A DNA stretch of 64,000 nucleotides from Nocardia cyriacigeorgica NBRC 100375 (GTDB taxonomy: Bacteria; Actinomycetota; Actinomycetes; Mycobacteriales; Mycobacteriaceae): contig NZ_BAFY01000132.1 of assembly GCF_000308555.1 (NCBI RefSeq), forward strand, positions 1 through 64,000, written 5' to 3'. Positions 26,029 to 33,394 of this stretch are shown here, one piece after another. The translations under genes were made by a program, and so were the position numbers. Below the pieces are notes generated by a model. That model saw nothing but the letters and a program-made list of their open reading frames with translations, ran no database searches and was not told the origin of the DNA. The number at the start of each line of letters is the position of its first letter. Positions within the stretch are counted from its first letter, which is position 1.

Positions 26029-26078
26029 CTCCAAGTCGGTTCCTGGTGGGTTCCAAATCCGCTCGCGCAGTCTCGAGC
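26029..26078 (+). promoter_or_regulatory. SARP-type triple direct repeat and promoter core of the DUF4267 gene
   Basis: CTCCAA, TTCCTG and TTCCAA at exact 11-bp steps (26029, 26040, 26051), then 10 nt, then GCAGTCTCGAGC (26067-26078). The core is identical to that before the MDR gene and lies at the same distance from the repeats. Confidence 0.72.
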
Positions 26079-26136
26079 AGACCGATCCAGCAGTCCCCGG
26101 CGGCAACGCTCCGCCGGCGAAACGAGGAGAACCATC

Positions 26137-26589
26137 GTGACGAAGTATCGCCTGACCACCCTGCTCGCCGTGCTCTGCGCCGTCGCACCCCTGTACTTCG
26201 GGCTGAACTTCCTGTTCGCGCCCGGTATAGCCCCCACCGGCTTCGGTATCGAACCGTGGCCGACCGGCAACGCCGACGGCTATTTCATCGTCAAGGGTGT
26301 GCGCGATCTCGCCGTCGCCGCCGTCACCTTCCTGCTGCTCGGGCTCGGGCAACGTCGGGTGCTGGGCTGGGTTGTGCTGATCAACGCCTTCATCCCGGCC
26401 GGCGACGCGCTGGCGGTGGTGACCCACGGCGGCAGTGTGGCGACCGCGCTGATCGTGCACATCTCGGCGATGACGGTCGTGCTGGTGACGGCGGCACTGC
26501 TGCTGACCGAGCGCCCGCAGACCACCGAATCCGCGGCCACGAAACGACAGGTCCGTCCCCGCGTCATGGCATCCCGTGTCGGCGTCTGA
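26137..26589 (+). CDS. DUF4267 family membrane protein
   Basis: A 150-aa protein with about four membrane helices (LTTLLAVLCAVAPLYFGLNF first). The signature GYFIVKGVRDLAVAAVTFLL and VLINAFIPAGDALAVV fit the DUF4267 family, of unknown function. GTG26137 is preceded by GAGGAG at 7 nt. It is divergent from the SARP gene, has the SARP-type repeat in its promoter and is followed after 43 bp by the hemerythrin gene, so the two are probably one transcription unit. Confidence 0.85.
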   Translation: MTKYRLTTLLAVLCAVAPLYFGLNFLFAPGIAPTGFGIEPWPTGNADGYFIVKGVRDLAVAAVTFLLLGLGQRRVLGWVVLINAFIPAGDALAVVTHGGSVATALIVHISAMTVVLVTAALLLTERPQTTESAATKRQVRPRVMASRVGV

Positions 26590-26632
26590 TGCCCTCCAGC
26601 CCTGCGCACAACCGGTGAAAGGCAAGAAACAC

Positions 26633-27292
26633 ATGAGCGTCGACACCCAGGACATGAAGATCGTGCACCGCGCCTTCCGCCGCGAGTCACGGTTGCTGAT
26701 GGAACTCGTCGCCGCAGTCGCACCGGGCGATACCCGACGTGCCGCGGTGATCGCCGCCCACTTCCGCGATTACCGGCTGGGATTGACGAACCACCACGAG
26801 GGCGAGGACGAGCTGTTGTGGCCGCCGCTGCTCTCGCGCGTCGACCTGGGGGCCGAGGTCATCCTGCGGATGCAACGCCAGCACGAGCGCGTGGAAGCTA
26901 CGCTGGCGAGCTTGGATACCGCGGTCCCGGCGTGGGAGGCCACTGCCGGAGCCGATGAACGTGACACCCTGGTCGCGGCGCTCGCCGACCACCGTGCGGT
27001 GCTGATCGAACACCTCGACGACGAAGAGAACCTGCTGCTTCCCGTCGCGGCCGACTACATCACCGACGCCGAATGGGCTTCCCTTGGCGAGCATCTGGTG
27101 GCCAACACACCGAAACTCACCCTGCTCACGCTGTTCGGACTCGTGCTCGAGGACGCCGACCCCGGCGAACGGGCGCTGCTGCTGGGCGTCCTCCCGGCAC
27201 CGGTGCGCGTGATCTGGCATGTGATCGGTCGTCCCCGCCATGTCCGCCACATGCGTCGAGTGCGTGCGGGTGCTCGGACCGCGGGGCTATGA
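26633..27292 (+). CDS. Hemerythrin-like (HHE domain) protein
   Basis: A 219-aa protein with an N-terminal four-helix HHE bundle. Probable iron ligands lie in IVHRAFRRESR (His), LTNHHEGEDELLWPPLL (His-His-Glu), RQHERVEA (His) and HRAVLIEHLDDEENLLLPVA (His, Glu). The C-terminal 70 residues are helical (LLTLFGLVLEDADPGERALL) and end in a basic tail. Such proteins bind oxygen, nitric oxide or iron. ATG26633 was chosen because upstream codons overlap the end of the DUF4267 gene. Cotranscription with DUF4267 and the SARP box upstream suggest a redox role beside the MDR enzyme. Confidence 0.9.
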   Translation: MSVDTQDMKIVHRAFRRESRLLMELVAAVAPGDTRRAAVIAAHFRDYRLGLTNHHEGEDELLWPPLLSRVDLGAEVILRMQRQHERVEATLASLDTAVPAWEATAGADERDTLVAALADHRAVLIEHLDDEENLLLPVAADYITDAEWASLGEHLVANTPKLTLLTLFGLVLEDADPGERALLLGVLPAPVRVIWHVIGRPRHVRHMRRVRAGARTAGL

Positions 27293-27296
27293 CTTG

Positions 27297-27329
27297 CCGC
27301 GGCCACCGGCGTGCTGTCGGTGGCCGCGG
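27297..27329. terminator. Hairpin terminator after hemerythrin gene
   Basis: CCGCGGCCACCG (27297-27308) and CGGTGGCCGCGG (27318-27329) form a perfect 12-bp stem with a 9-nt loop, 5 nt after the stop codon. No T-tract. Confidence 0.75.
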
Positions 27330-27573
27330 GAAGGTCTGTCCGACAAGCAATTACGAGTTGCAGCGCTTGTCGGAGCCTGCGGTGGTGGCCAGCCGGGAAC
27401 GGTTTGCCGTCAGCGTTCCGCATTCCGGCGGCCGCTGGCCCCTCGCGTGGGTGCCCGCACCGGGAACGTCGACCGTGTCGATTTCCAGCAGCCGTCGCAG
27501 CCACCCATCATCGGGTGCTGCGGCGAGCGCCCGACTCGGCCGGTGAGGCTCCGCACGACAGAATTCGCCGTGA

Positions 27574-28452
27574 TCACTCGGCGCGTTCCGGTGGCGACGC
27601 CGCGCCCTCGGCTTGGGCGCGAGAAAGCCACACGGCCGCAACACACATCACCACCACCGACACCAGGACCACCATCGTGCCCGCAGTACCGGTGTCGAGC
27701 TTCTCCTCGAGGACGGTCAGGCCGAGGAACATCGCCGCGAGTGGTTCGGCCACGGTGAACGCAGGCAACGACGCCGACAGCGCACCGACCTGATACGCGC
27801 GCTGTTGCATATACAACCCCAGCAGGCCCGTCGCGACCATCGTGTAGGGCTCCCAGCTACGCAGCGCGACACCGACACCGTCGCCGAACAACTCGACCAC
27901 ATGCTGGGTCACCGCCGCCGACACGCCGAACAACAGCCCGGCCGCCGCACCCAGCACCATCGCGCGGATCCCGGTGGCGCGCACCACGACCGCGGCCACC
28001 ACCGCCGCGGCGACAAGCCCGAACACCAGCGTCAGCGGCCCGAACCAGTGCGACCACGGCGCATCCCGCACACCCGGCGCCGGATCGCCCACCACCAGAA
28101 AACACGCCAGCGCCACCGACAAGGCGATGGCCTGCGCCCATGCCGTGCGCGTCACCGGGACGTGGTTGTAGCGGGCCGCCAGCGGCAACGCGAAGATCAA
28201 CGACGTCACCAGGATCGGTTGCACGACCAGCATCGACCCCAATGCCAGCGCCACGATCTGGAAGACGAACGCGCCGCCGTCCCCGACGATCCCCGCCCAC
28301 CAGCGCGGGCTGCGCGCCAACCCGGCCAGAAAAGCCTCGCCCTCGGGCACCTCGGCCGCCGCCCGCTGCTGCGCGACGGCCGCCACCGCGAACCCGAGCG
28401 CGGCAACGAACGCGCACACGACCGCCGCGATCGGGACATTGCTCACCCGCAT
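27574..28452 (-). CDS. DMT/EamA-type membrane transporter
   Basis: A 292-aa membrane protein with about nine to ten helices (VPIAAVVCAFVAALGFAVAA first). It contains the internal glycine-rich GAAAGLLFGVSAAVTQHVVE and an EamA-like repeat near the end (AEPLAAMFLGLTVLEEKLDT). Members of this superfamily export metabolites or amino acids; the substrate here is unknown. The frame is open to 28728, but the added part is Arg-rich and not protein-like, so ATG28452 is used; GTG28446 is possible. The gene stands alone. Confidence 0.82.
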   Translation of the reverse strand: MRVSNVPIAAVVCAFVAALGFAVAAVAQQRAAAEVPEGEAFLAGLARSPRWWAGIVGDGGAFVFQIVALALGSMLVVQPILVTSLIFALPLAARYNHVPVTRTAWAQAIALSVALACFLVVGDPAPGVRDAPWSHWFGPLTLVFGLVAAAVVAAVVVRATGIRAMVLGAAAGLLFGVSAAVTQHVVELFGDGVGVALRSWEPYTMVATGLLGLYMQQRAYQVGALSASLPAFTVAEPLAAMFLGLTVLEEKLDTGTAGTMVVLVSVVVMCVAAVWLSRAQAEGAASPPERAE

Positions 28453-28819
28453 CAGTGTGCCGGGGGCGGCGGGCAGCCGACGGCACCGACGCGCGGTGGC
28501 GAACGCCGTGGCCCGGATCCGCGTGGGACGGCGCATTCGGTCCCAGCGGCGGCACCAGGTCCCCGCACCGGCGCGTTCCCGTGATCGGCTCCTGGCTGCT
28601 GTCGTCGTCGCGGCCGCGGGCCGGGTCGCGTGGCAGGCCAGCGCCTGTAGCCGCTGTCGCGCCCGGTCCCGCCGCGTATCGGCGGCGCCCAGGATGAGCG
28701 GATAGCGGGCGAGCTCTGGCCGGTGCATCTCGCGTCACAAGGAGCCGAGCGAGGCCGGGCGGGCACGTCGGGGCGGTGAGAATGCCGCGGCGGGCCGGAC
28801 AGTTGCCCGCACCGAGAAC
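28453..28819. other. Intergenic region between DMT transporter and ChoD-like genes
   Basis: 367 bp with no supported gene. It carries the promoter of the DMT gene and the end of the ChoD-like operon. No clear hairpin or palindrome was found. Confidence 0.35.
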
Positions 28820-30550
28820 TCAGTCGTGCACCACCGGCTGCTGTGTGCCGGAAATCTCGACGATCGGCAGACGCAGCGCGGCCGGCGCGGTGGCAGGTAC
28901 CGCCGGGGCGACCGGCGCAATGGGTGCCAGCCGCCGATACGGCGCCCCCAGTTCGGGCCGCGGATCCGGCTCACCCTTGTTGGGCCACAAGGCGATCGCG
29001 CGTTCGGCCTGGGCGGTGATGGTCAGCGACGGGTTGACCCCGAGATTGGCCGAGATGGTGGAGCCATCGATGACATGCAAGCCCGGATGGCCGTAGAGGC
29101 GATGGTACGGGTCGACCACACCGGTGGCGGGGGAGTCGCCGATGGCGCAGCCGCCGATGAAATGACCGGTCGCCGGGATGTTGACGATGCTGCTGGTGGC
29201 GCCGGTGGGGAAGCCGTCGATCTTGTCGGCGACACGGCAGGCGACCTCGTGGCCGATGGGGATCCACGTGGGATTGGGTTCGCCCTCGCCCTGTTTGGTC
29301 GTCATCTTGCGCCGCCCGAACATGCTTCGGGTGGTGTAGGTGGTGATGGAGTTGTCCACCGACTGCATCACCAGCAGCCCGATCATCTGCTGCGACCACC
29401 GGTGCGGATTGTGCATGTGCAGCAGGTCGCGGCGGTTGCGTCGCAGTTGGTGCAGCCATTGCCGCCAGCGCGGGCGGATGCCGTCGTCACCGACCATCGC
29501 GGTGGTGATCAACGCCAGCGCGTTGCTGCCCTTGCCGTAGCGCACCGGTTCGATATGGGTGTGCTCGTCGGGATGAATCGAGGAGGTGATGGCGACACCC
29601 TTGGTGAAATCGGCGTCGCGGCGTCGGCTGCGCACCGACAGCAGCTCCTCGGAATTCGTGCGCGACAGATAGCCCAGCCGCGGCGAGATGTTGGGCAGCG
29701 ACCCGCGATCACGCAGCCGGTGCAGCAGTTTCTGGGTGCCGAGCGCGGCGGCGGAGAACACCACCTGTTCGGCGGTGAAGACACGCGCGTCCGCGCGGAC
29801 CCAACGGCCGGTGCGCCGGGTGTGCACGGTGTATCCGCCGCCGGGGCGGGGCCGCACATCCACCACCGTGGTCAGCGGATGTACCTGTGCGCCTGCCTGC
29901 TCGGCCAGATACAGGTAGTTCTTGACCAAGGTGTTCTTGGCGTTGTGGCGGCATCCGGTCATGCATTCGCCGCAGTGGGTGCAGGTGCGCCGCGCCGGGC
30001 CGACACCGCCGAAGAACGGATCGGGCACCTGCTGGCCCGGCCGTGCCCCGGCACCACCGAACAGCACACCCACCGGGGTCTGGCGGTAGGTGTGGCCGAC
30101 GCCGAGTTCGTCGGCGACTTCGCGCAGGATGCGGTCGCTGGGGGTGGTGGCCGGGTTGGTGGTGACTCCGAGCATGCGTTTGGCCTGGTCGTAGTGCGGG
30201 GCCAGTTCGGCGCGCCAGTCGGTGATGGCGGCCCACTGTTTGTCGGCGTAGAACGCGGCGGGCGGCTCGTAGAGGGTGTTGGCATAGACCAGCGAACCGC
30301 CGCCCACACCGGCGCCGCTCATGATGAAGGTGTTCTTCAGCAACGTCAGCCGCTGAATGCCGAAGCACCCCAATCGCGGCGCCCACAGGAACTGCCGCGC
30401 CCGCCACGAGGTCGCGGCGAATTCGTCATCGGCGAAGCGGCGTCCGGCCTCGAGCACGCCGACCCGGTAGCCCTTCTCGGTCAGCCGCAGCGCGGACACG
30501 CTGCCGCCGAAGCCCGAACCGATCACCAGCACGTCGTAGTCGAACGCCAT
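28820..30550 (-). CDS. choD: GMC oxidoreductase, cholesterol oxidase ChoD-like
   Basis: A 576-aa FAD enzyme very like mycobacterial ChoD (Rv3409c, 578 aa). It starts with the FAD motif VLVIGSGFGGSVSALRLTEK and keeps ARQFLWAPRLGCFGIQR, GAGVGGGSLVYANTLY, a Cys-rich segment (TCTHCGECMTGCRHNAKNTL), ITSSIHPDEHTHIEPVRYG and the C-terminal GC motif ISANLGVNPSLTITAQAERA. The family oxidises sterols or other alcohols; whether cholesterol is the substrate is not shown. In M. tuberculosis choD lies next to guaB; here it follows a SnoaL-like gene under a divergent MarR regulator, so it may be a paralogue with its own control. Confidence 0.9.
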   Translation of the reverse strand: MAFDYDVLVIGSGFGGSVSALRLTEKGYRVGVLEAGRRFADDEFAATSWRARQFLWAPRLGCFGIQRLTLLKNTFIMSGAGVGGGSLVYANTLYEPPAAFYADKQWAAITDWRAELAPHYDQAKRMLGVTTNPATTPSDRILREVADELGVGHTYRQTPVGVLFGGAGARPGQQVPDPFFGGVGPARRTCTHCGECMTGCRHNAKNTLVKNYLYLAEQAGAQVHPLTTVVDVRPRPGGGYTVHTRRTGRWVRADARVFTAEQVVFSAAALGTQKLLHRLRDRGSLPNISPRLGYLSRTNSEELLSVRSRRRDADFTKGVAITSSIHPDEHTHIEPVRYGKGSNALALITTAMVGDDGIRPRWRQWLHQLRRNRRDLLHMHNPHRWSQQMIGLLVMQSVDNSITTYTTRSMFGRRKMTTKQGEGEPNPTWIPIGHEVACRVADKIDGFPTGATSSIVNIPATGHFIGGCAIGDSPATGVVDPYHRLYGHPGLHVIDGSTISANLGVNPSLTITAQAERAIALWPNKGEPDPRPELGAPYRRLAPIAPVAPAVPATAPAALRLPIVEISGTQQPVVHD

Positions 30551-30648
30551 CTGCTTGTGTCCTCCATCACCGTTGACTGTTGTTCGAGCGTAGAGCGGCG
30601 CACGACATCGACAGCAAGGACTGGCGGCCACAAAATCGAGATATTCGG

Positions 30649-31098
30649 TCAGGCGGTGGTGCCCGGTTGCGGGGCGCGGGCCAGCGGTTCGGTCAGTGCG
30701 ACCGGGACGACGTCGAGTGAGTCGAAGCGCCAGCCTGCCGGGGTGCGGCGAGCCCGATAGTGGTGGATGCCCGCGGCGACGGCTTCGGCGCTGTCGTCGA
30801 TGACGAAGACCGCCAGGTCGTGGGCGCGCACGGTCGCGGTGTCGCCGTCGATGTCGACGACGACGTTGGACTTGTTGTGCAGGGTCTGGGTGTAGGTGCC
30901 GTGGCCGCTGCGCATGAGCGCTTCGAGGGCGGCGATGCCGTGGGCTTGTCCACGCGGGGAGCTCACCACGACGTCGTCGGTGAAGAGGCGGTCGGTGCCG
31001 GTGGCCCCCTCGTCGACCCACAGGCTGTGGCGGGCAACGAGATCGGACAGTTCCGCGCGGTCGGCGAGCTCACGGATCAGGGCGTCGGTGGTGGTCAT
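30649..31098 (-). CDS. SnoaL-like / NTF2-fold protein
   Basis: A 149-aa single-domain protein. The N-terminus (LADRAELSDLVARHSLWVDE) and LFTDDVVVSSPRGQAHGIAA are typical of SnoaL-like polyketide cyclase/steroid isomerase folds, and IHHYRARRTPAGWRFDSLDV closes the barrel. Catalysis cannot be assigned. It lies 98 bp upstream of the ChoD-like gene on the same strand and probably shares its operon. Steroid isomerases and oxidases often cooperate; that link is inference. It is divergent from the MarR regulator with two palindromes between. Confidence 0.87.
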   Translation of the reverse strand: MTTTDALIRELADRAELSDLVARHSLWVDEGATGTDRLFTDDVVVSSPRGQAHGIAALEALMRSGHGTYTQTLHNKSNVVVDIDGDTATVRAHDLAVFVIDDSAEAVAAGIHHYRARRTPAGWRFDSLDVVPVALTEPLARAPQPGTTA

Positions 31099-31124
31099 GG
31101 AGAACTCCTACAATCTGTTCGTGA

Positions 31125-31138
31125 CACTAACGTTAGTG
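31125..31138. promoter_or_regulatory. MarR operator 1
   Basis: CACTAACGTTAGTG is a perfect 14-bp palindrome in the gap between the divergent SnoaL and MarR genes, 27 bp before the SnoaL start. Confidence 0.72.
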
Positions 31139-31156
31139 CCATAAACGAATCTAGAT

Positions 31157-31173
31157 CGTTAGTAGCACTAACG
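31157..31173. promoter_or_regulatory. MarR operator 2
   Basis: CGTTAGT-AGC-ACTAACG shares the ACTAACG half-site with operator 1 and lies 20 bp before the MarR start, probably for autoregulation. Confidence 0.7.
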
Positions 31174-31193
31174 CAAGCAGGTAGGCTCTGCGC

Positions 31194-31703
31194 ATGGACA
31201 CCGATGAGGAGATGCGCTTCGACCACGGCGCGCGCACCCCGGCGCGGCTGAAGAAACAACTCTCACGCCTGACCTCGATGACCGCCGCCCAGATGACGCG
31301 CCTGTCACGGGAGGCGCTGCGCGCCGTCGGAGCCCGCAAAGACCACTTCGTGGTGCTGGCCGCGCTCGCCGAATTCGGACCGGCCAGCCAGGCGGCGCTG
31401 TCGCAGCGAACCAGCGTCTACAAAAGCGATCTCGTCGCCGTCCTCAACGACCTCGAAGAGGGCGGATGGGTACGCCGCGCCCCCGACGAGGCCGACAAAC
31501 GCCGCAACGTCATCACCATCACCGAACCGGGCCGACGCCGTCTCGCCGAACTCGACCGCGTCCTCGACGAGGTCAACGACCACATCATGACCCCCCTCGA
31601 CCGCGCCGAACGCGCCCAGCTGTTCGCCCTGCTCGGCCGTATCAACGCCCACCTCGCCACCGCGCCGGGCGTCGCCGCTATCCCGGGCGGACACATCGAC
31701 TGA
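31194..31703 (+). CDS. MarR family transcriptional regulator
   Basis: A 169-aa regulator with a MarR winged helix: HFVVLAALAEFGPASQAALS, then TSVYKSDLVAVLNDLEEGGW and the wing VRRAPDEADKRRNVITITEP. The dimerisation helices flank this. Members answer to phenolic or lipophilic ligands. Two palindromes with ACTAACG half-sites lie in the gap to the divergent SnoaL/ChoD genes and support repression of that operon and of itself. Confidence 0.92.
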   Translation: MDTDEEMRFDHGARTPARLKKQLSRLTSMTAAQMTRLSREALRAVGARKDHFVVLAALAEFGPASQAALSQRTSVYKSDLVAVLNDLEEGGWVRRAPDEADKRRNVITITEPGRRRLAELDRVLDEVNDHIMTPLDRAERAQLFALLGRINAHLATAPGVAAIPGGHID

Positions 31704-31739
31704 CGCCCCTGATGTCGAGGGCCGACGCCGAAGCCCGCG

Positions 31740-31865
31740 TCGTCTCCTCACCTCTGCCGCCCGGCTCAGTACCGTCGGCGAGCCGGATGACCTCGGGGTG
31801 CTGTCGGCAGTAGTCCAAGATTCGTCCCGCGTATTCGGGAAGGTGGTCGGGGTGTAGGTGAAGCG
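31740..31865 (-). pseudogene. Fragment of a TetR-like regulator
   Basis: The minus strand reads ADALHLHPDHLPEYAGRILD then YCRQHPEVIRLADGTEP, the typical middle of a TetR-family C-terminal domain (HPDHLPEYAGRIFDYY... pattern). Neither the HTH nor a proper end is present. A decayed remnant. Confidence 0.45.
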
Positions 31866-32147
31866 CATCGGCAACGGTGGCCGGGTGACGGTCGGCTCCT
31901 GCGGCAGGCCGCTCGGCGACTCAGTGCCCGGATTCGCCGAGGTCCTGCCGCCGCAGGCACGTGCGCACTACATCGATCTGATGAAGCGCACGTATGGGCT
32001 GGTCGCTCGGGCCGGGCTGCCGGGCAGCAGGCTGCGCGGGGGCTCCGGGCGCATGGCGGGCATCCGGATTCGGCTGGATGAGTGAGCGATCGGTGTTCGG
32101 CGTCGAGTCGGCATACCTATTGCAGACCGGGCCGGCGGCAACACCGA
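31866..32147. other. Decayed region between MarR and MerR genes
   Basis: No intact gene was found. An open frame on the plus strand (31858-32085, 75 aa, VLPPQARAHYIDLMKRTYGL in it) is not recognisable. An 18-bp imperfect inverted repeat (32080-32097 with 32140-32157, 16 of 18 pairs) with a 42-nt loop lies at the right side. Confidence 0.4.
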
Positions 32148-32558
32148 TCACTCGCTCGTCGGCCCCTGCCGGCGCACCTGCGCGAGGTGGGCGCGGTAGT
32201 TCGGGCAGGTCGTGATGTCCTCGTGTGAGCAGTTCATGCCGGCTTCGAGTAGATCCAGCGCCGCGCGCAGCGCGGCCATCCTGGCCTGCAGGGCGCGATG
32301 GTTGCGGTGCAGGACTTCCTTCCGGGCGGACGGGTCGCCGGCGGCGAGGAACGTCCCGATGTCCTTGAGCGGCAGGCCCGCTTGCTTCGCGATCACGATC
32401 GACGCCACCCGGACAAGGTCGTCGTGGGTGTAGCGGCGGCGGTCACCGGCGACGCGAGTGGGGCGCAGCAGGCCGACCGACTCCCAGTGCCGCAGGACGT
32501 GTGCCGGCAGGCCGAAGCGGTCGGCCACCTGGCCGATTGTCAGCGCACTTGACTTCAT
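32148..32558 (-). CDS. MerR family transcriptional regulator
   Basis: A 136-aa regulator. The MerR HTH is evident: LTIGQVADRFGLPAHVLRHW, ESVGLLRPTRVAGDRRRY. After a coiled coil (LHRNHRALQARMAALRAALD) comes MNCSHEDITTCPNYRAHLA with Cys and His that may bind a metal or redox cue. ATG32558 is used; ATG32579 and ATG32588 are possible. The gene is divergent from a methyltransferase gene, with a near-perfect 20-bp dyad at 32552-32571. Confidence 0.9.
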   Translation of the reverse strand: MKSSALTIGQVADRFGLPAHVLRHWESVGLLRPTRVAGDRRRYTHDDLVRVASIVIAKQAGLPLKDIGTFLAAGDPSARKEVLHRNHRALQARMAALRAALDLLEAGMNCSHEDITTCPNYRAHLAQVRRQGPTSE

Positions 32559-32571
32559 GTCGACATTAAGT
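32552..32571. promoter_or_regulatory. MerR-type dyad between divergent genes
   Basis: A 20-bp near-perfect palindrome built around ATGTCGACAT (32556-32565... with ACTT and AAGT outside). It covers the ATG32558 start codon of MerR and lies 6 bp before the ATG of the methyltransferase. Confidence 0.5.
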
Positions 32572-32577
32572 CGAACC

Positions 32578-33282
32578 ATGGCAGACATGTCCACTTTGCT
32601 TGCTGTCCTAGACGCCATCGACGCGCAGCCGCTGTCGGTCGAGCTACGCCGACGTTCCTACGAGTTGCTCGGCGACCTCACCGGCCGAACAGTGGTCGAC
32701 GTCGGTTGCGGCGGTGGCCGTGCGGTCGCCGAATTGGCCGAGCGCGGGGTCCGCGCCATCGGCGTCGACCACGACCCCGACATGATCGCCGCGGCACTGC
32801 GACGCTGGTCGACCGGTGAGTTCCGCGTCGGCGATGCCTGCGAGCTGCCGTTGGAGAACGGTTCGGTGGCCGGCTACCGCGCAGACAAGGTGCTGCACAC
32901 CCTCGCCGATCCGGTGCGAGCCGTGGCCGAGGCCCGCCGGGTGCTCGCACCAGGCGGCCGGGCGGTGCTGCTCGGCCAGGACTGGGACACCGTCGTCATC
33001 GACTCCGACGACCCGGAGACCACCCGCCGGCTGATCCACGCCAAGGCGGACGCACTCCCGTCGCCGCGCATCGCCCGCCGTTACCGCAACCTGCTACTGG
33101 ACGCCGGTTTCACCGACCCGGTCGTCGAGGTGCACACCAGTGTGTTCACCGACGACACCGCGCTGGCCCTGCTGCGCCGGATCACCGACCAGCAGAGCTG
33201 GCTCGCCGAACAAGCCGAACGGGCCCGCACCAACCGGATCTTCGTCGCAGTGCCGATGTTCGTCGTCGCTGCGCAGCGATAG
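32578..33282 (+). CDS. Class I SAM-dependent methyltransferase
   Basis: A 234-aa Rossmann methyltransferase. Motif I is VVDVGCGGGRAVAELAERG near residue 40, the acidic loop GVDHDPDM follows, and GDACELPLENGSVAGYRADK is the SAM-adenine region; RRVLAPGGRAVLLGQDWD completes the core. This layout fits the UbiE/COQ5-like small-molecule methyltransferases. Substrate unknown. ATG32578 (next ATG 32587) is near the MerR dyad; a leaderless transcript is likely. MerR regulation of this gene is probable. Confidence 0.88.
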   Translation: MADMSTLLAVLDAIDAQPLSVELRRRSYELLGDLTGRTVVDVGCGGGRAVAELAERGVRAIGVDHDPDMIAAALRRWSTGEFRVGDACELPLENGSVAGYRADKVLHTLADPVRAVAEARRVLAPGGRAVLLGQDWDTVVIDSDDPETTRRLIHAKADALPSPRIARRYRNLLLDAGFTDPVVEVHTSVFTDDTALALLRRITDQQSWLAEQAERARTNRIFVAVPMFVVAAQR

Positions 33283-33394
33283 CGGACCACCACCACCGCC
33301 CGGCGCGGCAGGCTCGCCTGCTGCACCGGGTACCTCTCGGGTGCCCAGACAGTGCTCCTCGACCGACCGGGTGTCGCGGGAACGCGGCTTGCGG

